From positions 1 through 33,280 of the forward strand of contig JAHJTX010000016.1 in assembly GCA_018829545.1 (NCBI GenBank): a stretch of 33,280 bases of DNA, given 5' to 3'. The notes under the pieces were generated by a model. It had not been told where the DNA came from. It worked only from the letters and a program-made list of their open reading frames with translations, and searched no databases. Position numbers and translations under genes: made by a program. The DNA comes from Bacteroidota bacterium. GTDB lineage: Bacteria; Bacteroidota; Ignavibacteria; Ignavibacteriales; Melioribacteraceae. Numbering within the stretch: position 1 is the first letter of the stretch; every line of letters starts with the position of its first letter. This document shows, piece by piece, positions 1 to 7,952 of this stretch.

Positions 1-861
1 CTATACAGCGAAAGGAAAAAACCTTTGGTTCTTAACGGCGCGATGGGAAGTCTTCTTCAGCAAAAAGGTTTTATTGAAGATGATGAATTCTGGTCAGCTC
101 GAGCACTATTGGATAATGAAGAAGCTATTCTCGATATTCATCGCGGATATGTAAACTCAGGTGCAGATATTATTACTACGAACACATTTCGGACTAATCC
201 CGCGGCAGTTAAAAGATCATCATTGAACATTACTTCCACTGAGTTAGTTAAAAACGCTTTAAAAATTGCAAAAAATGCAATTGATAAAGATCTGTGTGTT
301 CTTGCCGGCTCGAACGCTCCGGCTGAAGACTGCTATTCAAAAGCAAGAATATTATCATCAAAGGAACTTGAATACAATCATAAGAATCACATCAATCTTC
401 TAATGGAAAATGGAATTGATGTAATTTGGAATGAAACGTTCAGTCACTTTGATGAAATAGAACTGGTGTGTTCAATTTGTTCCGAACAGAATATAGAATT
501 CACTATAAACCTGTACTTAGATAATAATTTGAAATTACTGAACGGAGAGAGTTTGTCTTCCGCGATTAAGCTTATCTCTGAATACAGCCCAACAGCAATC
601 GGGGTAAATTGTATTTCGCCAAATGTATTTTCCAGAATTATACCTAAAATCAGTGAACAGAAATATTGGGGTTATTATTTAAACTGCGGATTAGAACACA
701 GTGAAGCGAATATTATTACGGATGTGAAACCGGATGAGTATTCAATAATTGTAAAAGAATCATTCAATAAAAATCTTTTGTACATCGGTTCATGCTGCGG
801 ATCGTATTTTGCGCACACTAAAAAAATTAGAGAAACTGTTGATGAATTTTATCCAAATTAA
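1..861 (+). CDS. Homocysteine S-methyltransferase family protein (5' end outside window)
   Basis: This is a zinc-dependent homocysteine S-methyltransferase, the same fold as the N-terminal module of MetH or as BHMT/MmuM. It would move a methyl group to the thiol of homocysteine. The reading frame is open from base 1 and already encodes the family's N-terminal motif LNGAMGS, so the true start lies just before the window; the TTG at 25 is unlikely to be the start. The three zinc-ligand cysteines are visible as GVNC (about 600-610) and the vicinal pair in GSCCGS (about 787-801). The length (286 codons seen) suits a stand-alone enzyme without cobalamin domains. The next gene, ispE, starts inside its 3' end, so the two are co-transcribed. 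The methyl donor (S-methylmethionine, betaine or other) cannot be told from sequence. Confidence 0.85.
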   Translation, partial: LYSERKKPLVLNGAMGSLLQQKGFIEDDEFWSARALLDNEEAILDIHRGYVNSGADIITTNTFRTNPAAVKRSSLNITSTELVKNALKIAKNAIDKDLCVLAGSNAPAEDCYSKARILSSKELEYNHKNHINLLMENGIDVIWNETFSHFDEIELVCSICSEQNIEFTINLYLDNNLKLLNGESLSSAIKLISEYSPTAIGVNCISPNVFSRIIPKISEQKYWGYYLNCGLEHSEANIITDVKPDEYSIIVKESFNKNLLYIGSCCGSYFAHTKKIRETVDEFYPN

Positions 862-1684
862 CTCCCCCGCTAAAATAAATATCGGATTGAATATTGTATT
901 AAAGCGTGATGATGGTTTTCACAATCTCGAAACATTGTTTTATCCGCTTGAATTTCTACACGATACAATCACTTTCAAAAAGAGTGAAAAGTTTTCTTTT
1001 GTATGCAGCAAACCAGAATTGCAGGATAGTTCTAACTTAATCGTGAAAGCTGTAAAGCTACTTGAACAGAAAACTGAAAAGCGATTTAATGTTGAAATTA
1101 ATCTTCAAAAGAATATTCCTGTCGGCGGTGGACTCGGAGGCGGAAGTTCGAATGCAGCAGCAGTGCTGTTTGCGATAAATGAATTATTCCAATTGAACCT
1201 TACTTATGAGAAGTTGCTGGAATTATCGCTCCAATTAGGTTCTGATGTACCTTTCTTCATAAAAGCTAAACCCGCTATCGGAAAGTCACGCGGAGAAATA
1301 TTAAGTCATGTTGATTTTAACATTCCCTTCCCCATTTTAATAATCAACCCCCGTATTCATATTTCCACTAGTGAAGCATTTCAAAATATTTTGCCGAAAA
1401 TGAATCCCCTTAATTATGAGGACGTAAAATTCAATAATGTAAATGAGATAAAATCTTGGCAGGGGTTAATTAGAAATGATTTTGAGGAACATATTTTTTC
1501 TAAATACAAAGAGATTGGAAGTATAAAAAATATTCTTTTAGAGAATGGATCTCTCTTTTCTAAAATGACGGGCACCGGCTCAACTGTATTTGGTGTTTTT
1601 GAAAATCTTCAAGATGCTGAAAGAATTAAAAAATTGTTTCCGGAAAGTTACTTTAGATTTATAAACCACCATGCAGAGGGGTAA
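842..1684 (+). CDS. ispE: 4-diphosphocytidyl-2-C-methyl-D-erythritol kinase
   Basis: IspE is a cytosolic GHMP-family kinase that phosphorylates the 2-hydroxyl of CDP-methylerythritol in the non-mevalonate (MEP) isoprenoid pathway. The start at 842 gives a protein beginning MNFIQINSPAKINIGL, the usual IspE N-terminus; an upstream in-frame ATG at 809 would add 11 atypical residues. The glycine-rich ATP loop PVGGGLGGGSSNAAA lies at about residues 93-107 and the C-terminal GHMP motif TGTGSTVFG follows near residue 245. At 280 residues it has normal family length. It overlaps the preceding methyltransferase gene by 20 bases, which suggests translational coupling, and its 3' end overlaps the convergent histidine kinase gene by 26 bases. 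The identification is secure. Confidence 0.95.
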   Translation: MNFIQINSPAKINIGLNIVLKRDDGFHNLETLFYPLEFLHDTITFKKSEKFSFVCSKPELQDSSNLIVKAVKLLEQKTEKRFNVEINLQKNIPVGGGLGGGSSNAAAVLFAINELFQLNLTYEKLLELSLQLGSDVPFFIKAKPAIGKSRGEILSHVDFNIPFPILIINPRIHISTSEAFQNILPKMNPLNYEDVKFNNVNEIKSWQGLIRNDFEEHIFSKYKEIGSIKNILLENGSLFSKMTGTGSTVFGVFENLQDAERIKKLFPESYFRFINHHAEG

Positions 1685-3092
1685 GCACACGCTGTTTATT
1701 TTTATCTAACTCCCGCTGAACAAATGGAAGTTTAATCGTCATATTTGTACCAGGTCTTTCTTTAGCGCCGATACCGGAAGGGCTTTTTACATTTATTATT
1801 CCGTTATGATGCTGTATAATTTCCTTAACAAGTGAAAGCCCTAAACCGCTTCCTTCCGCTTCGTATCTTCTTGTGTTCGAAGCTCTAAAAAACTGTTTGT
1901 AAATGCTGCTAACTTCCTTTTCGGGAATACCTATTCCATCATCAACAACTGAAACGGAAAGATATTTTTGATCGATTGCTAGTTTAATGTCTATTCTTCC
2001 GCCGGTCTCGGTGTATTTAATTGAGTTGCCCAGCACGTTCGAAAGCGCAAGTTCAAGAAGCGAAGCCTCACCCTCTACAATTGTATTCTCAACATTCTGC
2101 TGCAGAAAATTTATTTTAATTCTTTTCTTATTTGCAGATTCAATATTGTCATCAATTAGCTTTCTAATTATTGTATTTATGTCCACGTCATTCGTAAATG
2201 ATTCGTTAAGAAGGCGCAATTTGGAAATCTTCAGAATGTTGTTGATTAAGTACAGACTATCGTCGAGACGCGTGCGGACTCTAAGCAGCTTTGTTTCAAC
2301 AGGCTCAGAAATAGGACCCAAATAATTTTGAAGTATTAAATCGACAAGAGATTCAGCCGCTGTAATAGGACTTTTAATCTCGTGAACAATTCCCATAATG
2401 TGCTTTTGTTTCGTTCTTTCCTGCTCATCTAATTTATCCAGCATTTCACGAAGCTGACCTTCTCTTTTTAATAGATTTCCTGCTATTCTATTCGCAAGAA
2501 TTACGGTCATCAGCATTAAAAAAGAGAAAACTAAAACAAAAACTATATTGTAATTAAGATTGTGCGCAATCGGGGATAAATATAATCCTGAAATGTAGTG
2601 ACTCTCTAAAGCACCGATATACTGATAGTAAATAAGTGAAGAATAGATGGAAATGATTAGTCCGCAAATAACATATACCAGATAATTGGGAAGAATCAAA
2701 CTTCCAATAACCATATGAAAAATAAAAAACACATTGAGCGGAGAAAATATTGTGCCCGTATAATAAACCAGTAACATCAGCGCCGTAAGATCGAGTAGCA
2801 TTTGAATGAGAGAAAGGTGCATGCAGTTAAATGAATCAGGATTGCAGCCTATTTTTAATCTAATTGCATGAATTAACGAATTATAAATTAGGATAGACAG
2901 CGCAATCATTAGGAGCGCATTTACTTGCTGATCGGTAAAATAGAAGTCCATTAAATATTGCCCAACAAAAACAAATCCAATTAAAACTAGAACCGCTGCG
3001 TATCTAAGTTTTATAAACCAAAGATTTCTTCGTCGGATAGTATTCCAAAATTCATCGTAATTATGTGCCCATTTGGGTACTAAAGAGATCAT
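1659..3092 (-). CDS. Membrane-bound sensor histidine kinase
   Basis: This 477-residue two-component kinase has an N-terminal membrane domain of about six hydrophobic segments (residues 27-200) without a large periplasmic sensor loop. A short coiled linker (205-230) and a HisKA dimerization domain follow, with the phosphoacceptor H237 in HEIKSP. The C-terminal HATPase domain shows the N box (LGNSIKYTE), G1 (DDGIGIP), F (FRAS) and G2 (GSGLGLSL) boxes, so it should be active. It may sense a membrane-associated or intramembrane signal; the signal is unknown. No receiver gene is adjacent. The only response regulator nearby is the single-domain one at 6982-7365, about 4 kb upstream in transcription direction and beyond the hydrogenase genes. 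The gene converges on ispE and overlaps its end. Confidence 0.9.
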   Translation of the reverse strand: MISLVPKWAHNYDEFWNTIRRRNLWFIKLRYAAVLVLIGFVFVGQYLMDFYFTDQQVNALLMIALSILIYNSLIHAIRLKIGCNPDSFNCMHLSLIQMLLDLTALMLLVYYTGTIFSPLNVFFIFHMVIGSLILPNYLVYVICGLIISIYSSLIYYQYIGALESHYISGLYLSPIAHNLNYNIVFVLVFSFLMLMTVILANRIAGNLLKREGQLREMLDKLDEQERTKQKHIMGIVHEIKSPITAAESLVDLILQNYLGPISEPVETKLLRVRTRLDDSLYLINNILKISKLRLLNESFTNDVDINTIIRKLIDDNIESANKKRIKINFLQQNVENTIVEGEASLLELALSNVLGNSIKYTETGGRIDIKLAIDQKYLSVSVVDDGIGIPEKEVSSIYKQFFRASNTRRYEAEGSGLGLSLVKEIIQHHNGIINVKSPSGIGAKERPGTNMTIKLPFVQRELDKNKQRVLTPLHGGL

Positions 3093-3209
3093 GTAATGTC
3101 ATCCACAAAATTCAACAATTCGCTTTAGTTGGAACACAGTCAATATAAATAACTGATTCGCAATAAACAACGCTATCAAAATAAAGCTCTTAATTCAAAA
3201 ATTGAAAAA

Positions 3210-3341
3210 TTAGTAACTCACCTTACGAAAAAAGTTTGAAAATTATATTGTAGATCGAAGCGAAGCTTCGATAAAATGCTTGTTTTTTACGATCCCGATA
3301 AATTTCGGGATCGTGCTACAAGTTCTGCGTAGGGTGACTTA
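3210..3341 (+). mobile_element. MITE-like element, copy 1
   Basis: This 132 bp non-coding element recurs in inverted orientation at 8567-8697 with about 5 substitutions and one single-base indel (about 95% identity). Its ends are imperfect inverted repeats of the form TAA(C/G)TCACCTTACGCA. Inside are two hairpins: TCGAAGC/GCTTCGA with a 3 nt loop (about 3254-3270) and ACGATCCCGA/TCGGGATCGT with a 6 nt loop (3289-3314). It has no coding capacity. It lies between hydA and the histidine kinase gene. No clear target-site duplication was found. Confidence 0.8.
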
Positions 3342-3347
3342 GCAAGA

Positions 3348-3373
3348 TGTGACGCGGTTTTACCCGCGCCACA
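3348..3373 (-). terminator. Hairpin after hydA, possible terminator
   Basis: A 10 bp stem (TGTGGCGCGG pairing with CCGCGTCACA, one G-U) with a 6 nt loop lies 17 bases past the hydA stop. No clear U-tract follows on the transcribed strand, so it may be an mRNA 3'-end stabilizer or an imperfect intrinsic terminator. It is outside the adjacent repeat element. Confidence 0.45.
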
Positions 3374-3389
3374 GAAATTAGTTCTTGTA

Positions 3390-5309
3390 CTAAGCGATGT
3401 ATTTACCGCGTTTTGTATAATGAGTATGCAGTAATTCATGAGATAAATGTCCGCACGGACCGTCCTTCAAGAATTCTTCATATATTCTAAGAACGTGTTT
3501 GTTCTCATGAGATTTTCTTACATCCAGGGATTCATCTTCGGAGTAAATTGCTTTGGCGCGAGCTTTTCTGATTTCCGGACTCGTAGGAATAGGCTGCCCG
3601 CCGCCGCCGATACATCCGCCCGGACACGCCATAAATTCAATGAAATGACATTCGCTGAACTTGCCGCCGGCTTTTATATCTTCCATAATTTTTTTAGCGT
3701 TTGCAGTACCGTGTGCAACTGCGATTTTCAGCGTTGCTCCTTTTAGCCAATCCCAGTTTGGCACGAGATGTTTAATCAAATCCGGAACGGGACCAACTTT
3801 ATCGCCAATAGGAATTTCTGCATATTTAACTCCTTCAAATCCGCGGACTACTTCAACATTTGCGTTCTTGAAAACGTCCTCAACTTTAACGCCGAGAACA
3901 AATTCAACTACGGTTCTAATTGCGGCTTCCATAACCCCGCCCGTAGCGCCGAATATTAGTCCTGCTCCGGACGCATCACCAAAAGGACTATCAAAACTAT
4001 CTTTGGGAAGTTCCGGCAGATGAATTCCTGCTTCTTTAATCATCTTTGCCAATTCTCTCGTTGTTAATCCGTAATCAACATCTTTGTAGCCGGAGTCATT
4101 CATTTCCGGTCTGTTGCATTCATATTTTTTTGCTGAGCATGGCATAACCGCAACGGAAACTATATCCTTAGGATCAATACCTTTCTGCTTTGCATAATAT
4201 GTTTTGAACAATGTACCGAACATCTGCTGCGGTGATTTTGCGGAACTTAAATTGTCGATGTATTCCGGATAAAAGTGTTCAAGATATTTTACCCATCCAG
4301 GCGAGCAAGAAGTGAACTGAGGTAACGATACCGAAGGATCTTGATTGACAAGCGCCTTAAATAAGCGGATGATTAATTCTGTGCCTTCTTCAATAATTGT
4401 TAAATCGGCAGTGAAGTTGGTATCGAAGACGCCATCAAAACCAATGCGTTTAAGCGCAGTGTTTAGTTGACCTGTCATTGAATGACCTGCTTCTAACCCA
4501 AATTCTTCACCAATTGCAGCGCGCGGAGAAGGAGCAGTTTGAATAACCACATGCTTTTTAGGATCATCAATCGAATTCCAAATTGCATCCGACGGATCGT
4601 TTGCTCTTAGAGCGCCAGTGGGGCAGCGATTTATACATTGACCGCAGTTAATGCAAATAACACCCGCCAATGGTCTATCCATAAATGTGCTTATTGTAGT
4701 TTCATCGCCTTTATATGTAGCTTCCAAAACTCCTACTTCCTGTAAATCAATGCAAGTTCTAACGCATCTTTTACACAGCACACATTTGTCCATATCTCGC
4801 AAAACGGAGAATGATGATTTATCTATCACGTGTTTTGGTTCTTTGATATGACCAAAAGTGAATTCTTCAATTCCATATTCTTTTGAAAGAGATTGCAGCT
4901 CGCATTTGCTGTTACGAACGCATGAATAACATTCGCCGTAATGCTCACTTAACAACAAATCAAGAATATGCTTTCTTGCTTTGCGAACCATTGGAGTTGA
5001 AGTTTTAATTTTCATTCTTGCTGTGATTGGATAAGCGCAGGATGCTTGTAGTGTTCTCATTCCTTCAACTTCCACAACACACAAACGGCATACTCCTGCA
5101 ACGCATAAATCCGGATGATGGCAGAGAGTTGGAATGTGAATATTGTTTTGCTGACATGCTTCTAAAATTGTTGTGCCGAGAGGTACTGTAACCTTTTTTT
5201 CATTAATTTCAATTGCAATGGTTCCGCCGATTGTAGTTATATCCTCTGGCTTTTCCACAATGTGCGCTTTTTGACTAACCGGCGCTCTTAACGTTTTTTT
5301 ATTTTTCAT
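3390..5309 (-). CDS. hydA: [FeFe] hydrogenase catalytic subunit HydA
   Basis: This is the H2-producing or H2-oxidizing subunit of a trimeric NAD(H)-linked [FeFe] hydrogenase, presumed cytoplasmic. The start at 5309 is chosen because GGAGGAAAAC directly precedes it; a longer in-frame start at 5345 lies inside hydB. In order the 639-residue protein has a [2Fe-2S] domain (cysteines near 63-91), a His-ligated Fe-S segment (HYGECYSCVRNSKC, about 123-136), two [4Fe-4S] ferredoxin motifs (about 176-230), and the H-cluster domain with TSCSPGW (333-339), MPCSAKKYE (389-397) and EFMACPGGCIGGGGQP (559-574). The small-subunit-like tail ends near HELLHTHY. The first H-cluster motif has Ser where many family members have a second Cys. 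It overlaps hydB by 11 bases. HydEFG maturases are not in this window. Confidence 0.95.
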   Translation of the reverse strand: MKNKKTLRAPVSQKAHIVEKPEDITTIGGTIAIEINEKKVTVPLGTTILEACQQNNIHIPTLCHHPDLCVAGVCRLCVVEVEGMRTLQASCAYPITARMKIKTSTPMVRKARKHILDLLLSEHYGECYSCVRNSKCELQSLSKEYGIEEFTFGHIKEPKHVIDKSSFSVLRDMDKCVLCKRCVRTCIDLQEVGVLEATYKGDETTISTFMDRPLAGVICINCGQCINRCPTGALRANDPSDAIWNSIDDPKKHVVIQTAPSPRAAIGEEFGLEAGHSMTGQLNTALKRIGFDGVFDTNFTADLTIIEEGTELIIRLFKALVNQDPSVSLPQFTSCSPGWVKYLEHFYPEYIDNLSSAKSPQQMFGTLFKTYYAKQKGIDPKDIVSVAVMPCSAKKYECNRPEMNDSGYKDVDYGLTTRELAKMIKEAGIHLPELPKDSFDSPFGDASGAGLIFGATGGVMEAAIRTVVEFVLGVKVEDVFKNANVEVVRGFEGVKYAEIPIGDKVGPVPDLIKHLVPNWDWLKGATLKIAVAHGTANAKKIMEDIKAGGKFSECHFIEFMACPGGCIGGGGQPIPTSPEIRKARAKAIYSEDESLDVRKSHENKHVLRIYEEFLKDGPCGHLSHELLHTHYTKRGKYIA

Positions 5310-6507
5310 GTTTTCCTCCGTTTCTGCCGTTGAATATTTCTTCACTAAAATTCTCTAGTATTGATAAAAATGAATTTGGACTTGATTGACCCAAACCGCA
5401 TTTGGAAGAAACCTGCATGGTTTTACCCAGCTCTTTTAATTTATTTATGTAATTGAAAGTGAACGTTTTATCCTCAATCATTTCAACGCCTTCAAGAAGT
5501 TTTACGTTGCCTATTCTGCAAGGCGTACATTGCCCGCAGCTTTCTTCAACAAAAAATTCCATGAAATTTTTAAGAACCTTTACCATATCTCTCGATTCGT
5601 TAAAAATAATAATGCTTCCGCCTGTTGAAATATCTTCGTAGGCAAGAGTTCTTTCGAATTGAGATTTTGGAAAGCACACGCCCGAAGCTCCGCCAACTTG
5701 AACTGCTTTGGTCTTTTCTGCTTCGACTAATTTTAGTAGTTCAGATATTTTTGTTCCCCAAGGGAGTTCATAAACGCCCGGTTTTTTACAATCACCTGAA
5801 ACAGAGAATAGTTTTGATCCTGATGATTTATTTGTTCCGTATGTTTTATACCATTCCCCTCCTTTGGTAACTATTTGCGAAACGGCTGCGAGTGTCTCAA
5901 CATTATTTACCGTGGTAGGTTTGTTTTTGTATCCCGTGCTTACCGGAAATGGCGGACGGTTGCGCGCTTCGCCTCTCTGTCCCTCCAAAGATTCGATCAA
6001 TGCCGTTTCCTCGCCGCAAATATAAGCCCCGGAACCTAAACGAATTTGAATATCGAAATCGAATCCTTCTTTTCCACAAATACTTTTACCGAGTAATTGA
6101 TCTTGTTTCATTTCGGATAGATAATCATGCAATGACTTCAACATATATTCGTATTCACCGCGTAAGTACAAAAACCCAACTTTTGCTCCAATAGTTTTAC
6201 CGGCTACTACCATTCCTTCAAAAACAAGCTTAGGGTATTCTAACAGTAGTACTCTGTCTTTAAATGTACCCGGTTCTCCTTCATCTGCATTACAAATCAC
6301 ATATTTCTCATCACTCTTTGCGGCTGCGGTTAGCATCCATTTTGTTGATGTAGGAAAACCCGCGCCTCCTCTTCCTTTTAAACTGGAGATTTTTATTTCG
6401 CCTAAAATATCTTCGCGAGACATTTCGGCTGCTTTTTTTACAGCTTCGCCTCTCTCATATTCTGAAAAAATAACACTGCCGACTCTATTTGTTTTTTCAT
6501 TTTCCAT
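5299..6507 (-). CDS. hydB: Hydrogenase diaphorase subunit HydB (NuoF-like)
   Basis: This NuoF-family flavoprotein binds NAD(H) and FMN and passes electrons between NADH and HydA. The 402-residue protein contains GRGGAGFPT (residues 44-52), the FMN/NADH loop NADEGEPGTFKDR (73-85), CGEETALIESLEG (164-176) and the N3-type [4Fe-4S] motif SCGQCTPC with a distal cysteine (C324, C327, C330, C370). It is short for a hydrogenase HydB: the N-terminal thioredoxin-like [2Fe-2S] domain and the C-terminal 2x[4Fe-4S] ferredoxin domain found in the Thermotoga-type bifurcating HydB are both missing. This compact form resembles HydB proteins of simpler NADH-linked hydrogenases. Its stop lies inside the start of hydA, and hydC ends 2 bases upstream of its ATG. 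Confidence 0.93.
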   Translation of the reverse strand: MENEKTNRVGSVIFSEYERGEAVKKAAEMSREDILGEIKISSLKGRGGAGFPTSTKWMLTAAAKSDEKYVICNADEGEPGTFKDRVLLLEYPKLVFEGMVVAGKTIGAKVGFLYLRGEYEYMLKSLHDYLSEMKQDQLLGKSICGKEGFDFDIQIRLGSGAYICGEETALIESLEGQRGEARNRPPFPVSTGYKNKPTTVNNVETLAAVSQIVTKGGEWYKTYGTNKSSGSKLFSVSGDCKKPGVYELPWGTKISELLKLVEAEKTKAVQVGGASGVCFPKSQFERTLAYEDISTGGSIIIFNESRDMVKVLKNFMEFFVEESCGQCTPCRIGNVKLLEGVEMIEDKTFTFNYINKLKELGKTMQVSSKCGLGQSSPNSFLSILENFSEEIFNGRNGGKHEK

Positions 6508-6509
6508 AT

Positions 6510-6980
6510 CTACACCTCACCTAAAATTTCAACAGCTTTTTCGGGAGTTAAATACGAATACACTTTGTCATTTATCAACATAGCCGGACCTTGATCACAC
6601 ATACCTAAGCAGTTGGCATATTCAAGTGTAATTCTATTGTCTTTTGTTGTCCCACCGAACTTAATTCCTAATTCCCTTTCGATTGCTTCAGCCACAGCTT
6701 TTTTGCCTTGTAAATCACAAGTAATTGTCTGGCATAAACGTACAATATTCCTTCCCATTGGTTTTGAATATAGAAACGAATAAAAAGAAATAACGCCGTA
6801 AACTTCAACCGGATGAATATCCAGAACTCTCGCTATTTCCTGTTGCGCATAATCGGAAATATAACTGTGCTTTCTTTGAACATCTTGTAAAATAGGAAGT
6901 AATGATGCTCTATCATTCCCATAATGCGCAACTAACTCTTCAATTTCTTCTGTGAGGGAATTTTTTTCAACGACTAGCAT
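6510..6980 (-). CDS. hydC: Hydrogenase subunit HydC (NuoE-like [2Fe-2S] protein)
   Basis: HydC is a thioredoxin-like [2Fe-2S] subunit of the NuoE family that joins HydB in the NADH-oxidizing module of the hydrogenase. The 156-residue protein has a helical N-terminal region with ILQDVQRKHSYIS, typical of NuoE, then the thioredoxin-fold domain with four cluster cysteines in the pattern C-x4-C (CQTITC) and C-x3-C (CLGMC). Length and motifs match the family. It sits between the receiver gene (1 base gap) and hydB (2 base gap), so all four genes read as one tight operon. The identification as part of the hydrogenase rather than complex I rests on the adjacent hydA. Confidence 0.93.
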   Translation of the reverse strand: MLVVEKNSLTEEIEELVAHYGNDRASLLPILQDVQRKHSYISDYAQQEIARVLDIHPVEVYGVISFYSFLYSKPMGRNIVRLCQTITCDLQGKKAVAEAIERELGIKFGGTTKDNRITLEYANCLGMCDQGPAMLINDKVYSYLTPEKAVEILGEV

Positions 6981-6981
6981 A

Positions 6982-7365
6982 TTATTTCCCCTCTGTATTT
7001 TTTCTTAAAAGGTTTGCGACCTTCTCTGAAAGTTGATCTGGAGAAATAGGTTTTTCAACGAATTCATCAACCGGAACCATTTCACCGGCGCCGTATTCAA
7101 AGCCGATAGTTTTTGACACCGATGTGTACATTAAAATTGGAGTTTTAACTCCTTCTCTTCTTAATCGCTGCGCTAAGAAAAATCCGTCATCCGGCTCGTC
7201 CATCATAACATCCAAAATTATTAATTCCGGATTTCTGTCCTTTACTAAACTGAAACCGTCTTCCAGATTATTTGCAGAAATTACTTTGTGCCCTTTAGAG
7301 GACAACACTAAAGTGCTTGCTTCGATGATATCTGGATCATCGTCGATAATTGCAATTAATGACAT
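6982..7365 (-). CDS. Single-domain response regulator (CheY-like receiver)
   Basis: This 127-residue protein is a lone receiver domain with the acidic pocket D8-D10, phosphoacceptor D52 (ILDVMMDEPDDG), the switch Thr in YTSV and the conserved Lys in VEKP. It has no output domain, so it must act by protein contact, as CheY or Spo0F do. It opens the hydCBA operon, with its stop only 1 base before hydC, so its role is probably tied to hydrogenase expression or activity. A good ribosome site (AGGAGAAACAAA) precedes the ATG. Just upstream lies a 29-codon histidine kinase remnant that was probably its partner, so the receiver may now be orphaned or served by another kinase. Confidence 0.9.
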   Translation of the reverse strand: MSLIAIIDDDPDIIEASTLVLSSKGHKVISANNLEDGFSLVKDRNPELIILDVMMDEPDDGFFLAQRLRREGVKTPILMYTSVSKTIGFEYGAGEMVPVDEFVEKPISPDQLSEKVANLLRKNTEGK

Positions 7366-7387
7366 TTTGTTTCTCCTGGTATAATCG

Positions 7388-7477
7388 TTATTGTTTATTG
7401 GTATTTATAAGTAATTTAACTGTAAAAGTCGTGCCTTCACCAAATTCATTTTCAACGGTTTTTTTCGCGTGATAGCT
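7388..7477 (-). pseudogene. Remnant of a histidine kinase C-terminus
   Basis: Reading the minus strand in one frame from 7477 to a TAA at 7388 gives a segment containing TVENEFGEGTTFTVKL. This is the characteristic last strand of a HATPase domain (compare 'G-T-I-x-V-E-S-E-x-G-x-G-T-T-F-T-V-x-L-P'). A stop codon lies immediately upstream in frame, and no H, N or G1 box is found in the next 300 bases. The remnant ends 22 bases before the response regulator, the spacing expected of a former kinase-receiver operon. I infer that most of the kinase gene was deleted. The segment is too short for most gene callers. Confidence 0.7.
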
Positions 7478-7776
7478 TTACTTGATGCGACATTTGGACC
7501 GCACAAATAATTGATTGCAATATTTTTTCAATTTATATGCCAACAAATGTTGAGCTAGTAATCGCTAAATAAGGGTCTTATCTATCTAAAAATATATTTT
7601 TATTCTTATCTTCAAGAAATTGAAACTTAATTTTCCAAAAAATGGAATCATGAAGGGTGAAAGCACTTATAAAATGATGGGATAATTTGAGGATTTAGAA
7701 AAGAATTATTTCAATAGAAGTGTATAAAGTAAGATTTTATAGAGAGGAATCACACTCCGCTCTAGTTACTATTTAA
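7478..7776. other. Gene-free stretch upstream of the hydrogenase operon
   Basis: This is about 300 bases of AT-rich sequence without a supportable gene, between the kinase remnant and the element beside purE. It should carry the hydrogenase operon promoter, unless transcription continues from purE, but I see no motif good enough to place one. It may also hold unrecognizable decay of the kinase gene. Bases 7771-7776 (ATTTAA) are the left target duplication of the adjacent element. Confidence 0.5.
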
Positions 7777-7952
7777 GAGTCCACTGCAAAAAGGCTATTT
7801 ATTCAATTTTGAGAGAGAATATTAAACCGTTGAAACGGTTCGCAAATTCTCTAAGTTGTTATTAACCCACGACTTAAGTCGTGGGTTAATTTCGAATCAG
7901 TTGTGCTTCTTTTAACCGTTTTAACGGTTTATTTGCTTTTTGGAGTAGACTC
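7777..7952. mobile_element. 176 bp MITE-like element inserted at the purE stop codon
   Basis: The element has terminal inverted repeats (left GAGTCCACTGCAAAAAG; right end, read inward, GAGTCTACTCCAAAAAG; 15 of 17 match) and is flanked by the 6 bp direct repeat ATTTAA (7771-7776 and 7953-7958), a target-site duplication. Inside are three palindromes: AACCGTTGAAACGGTT (7825-7840), a perfect 30 bp palindrome at 7861-7890, and AACCGTTTTAACGGTT (7914-7929). It has no open frame, so it would need a transposase from elsewhere. On the minus strand its last two bases form part of the purE stop codon. Confidence 0.85.

Noticed and set aside
25-27. TTG at 25 as start of the first gene
   Set aside because: The frame is open to base 1 and the LNGAMGS motif needs residues before it, so the gene continues outside the window.
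5310-5345. Longer HydA start at 5345
   Set aside because: The ATG at 5309 has a strong GGAGG ribosome site, while the longer form would add residues translated from inside hydB.
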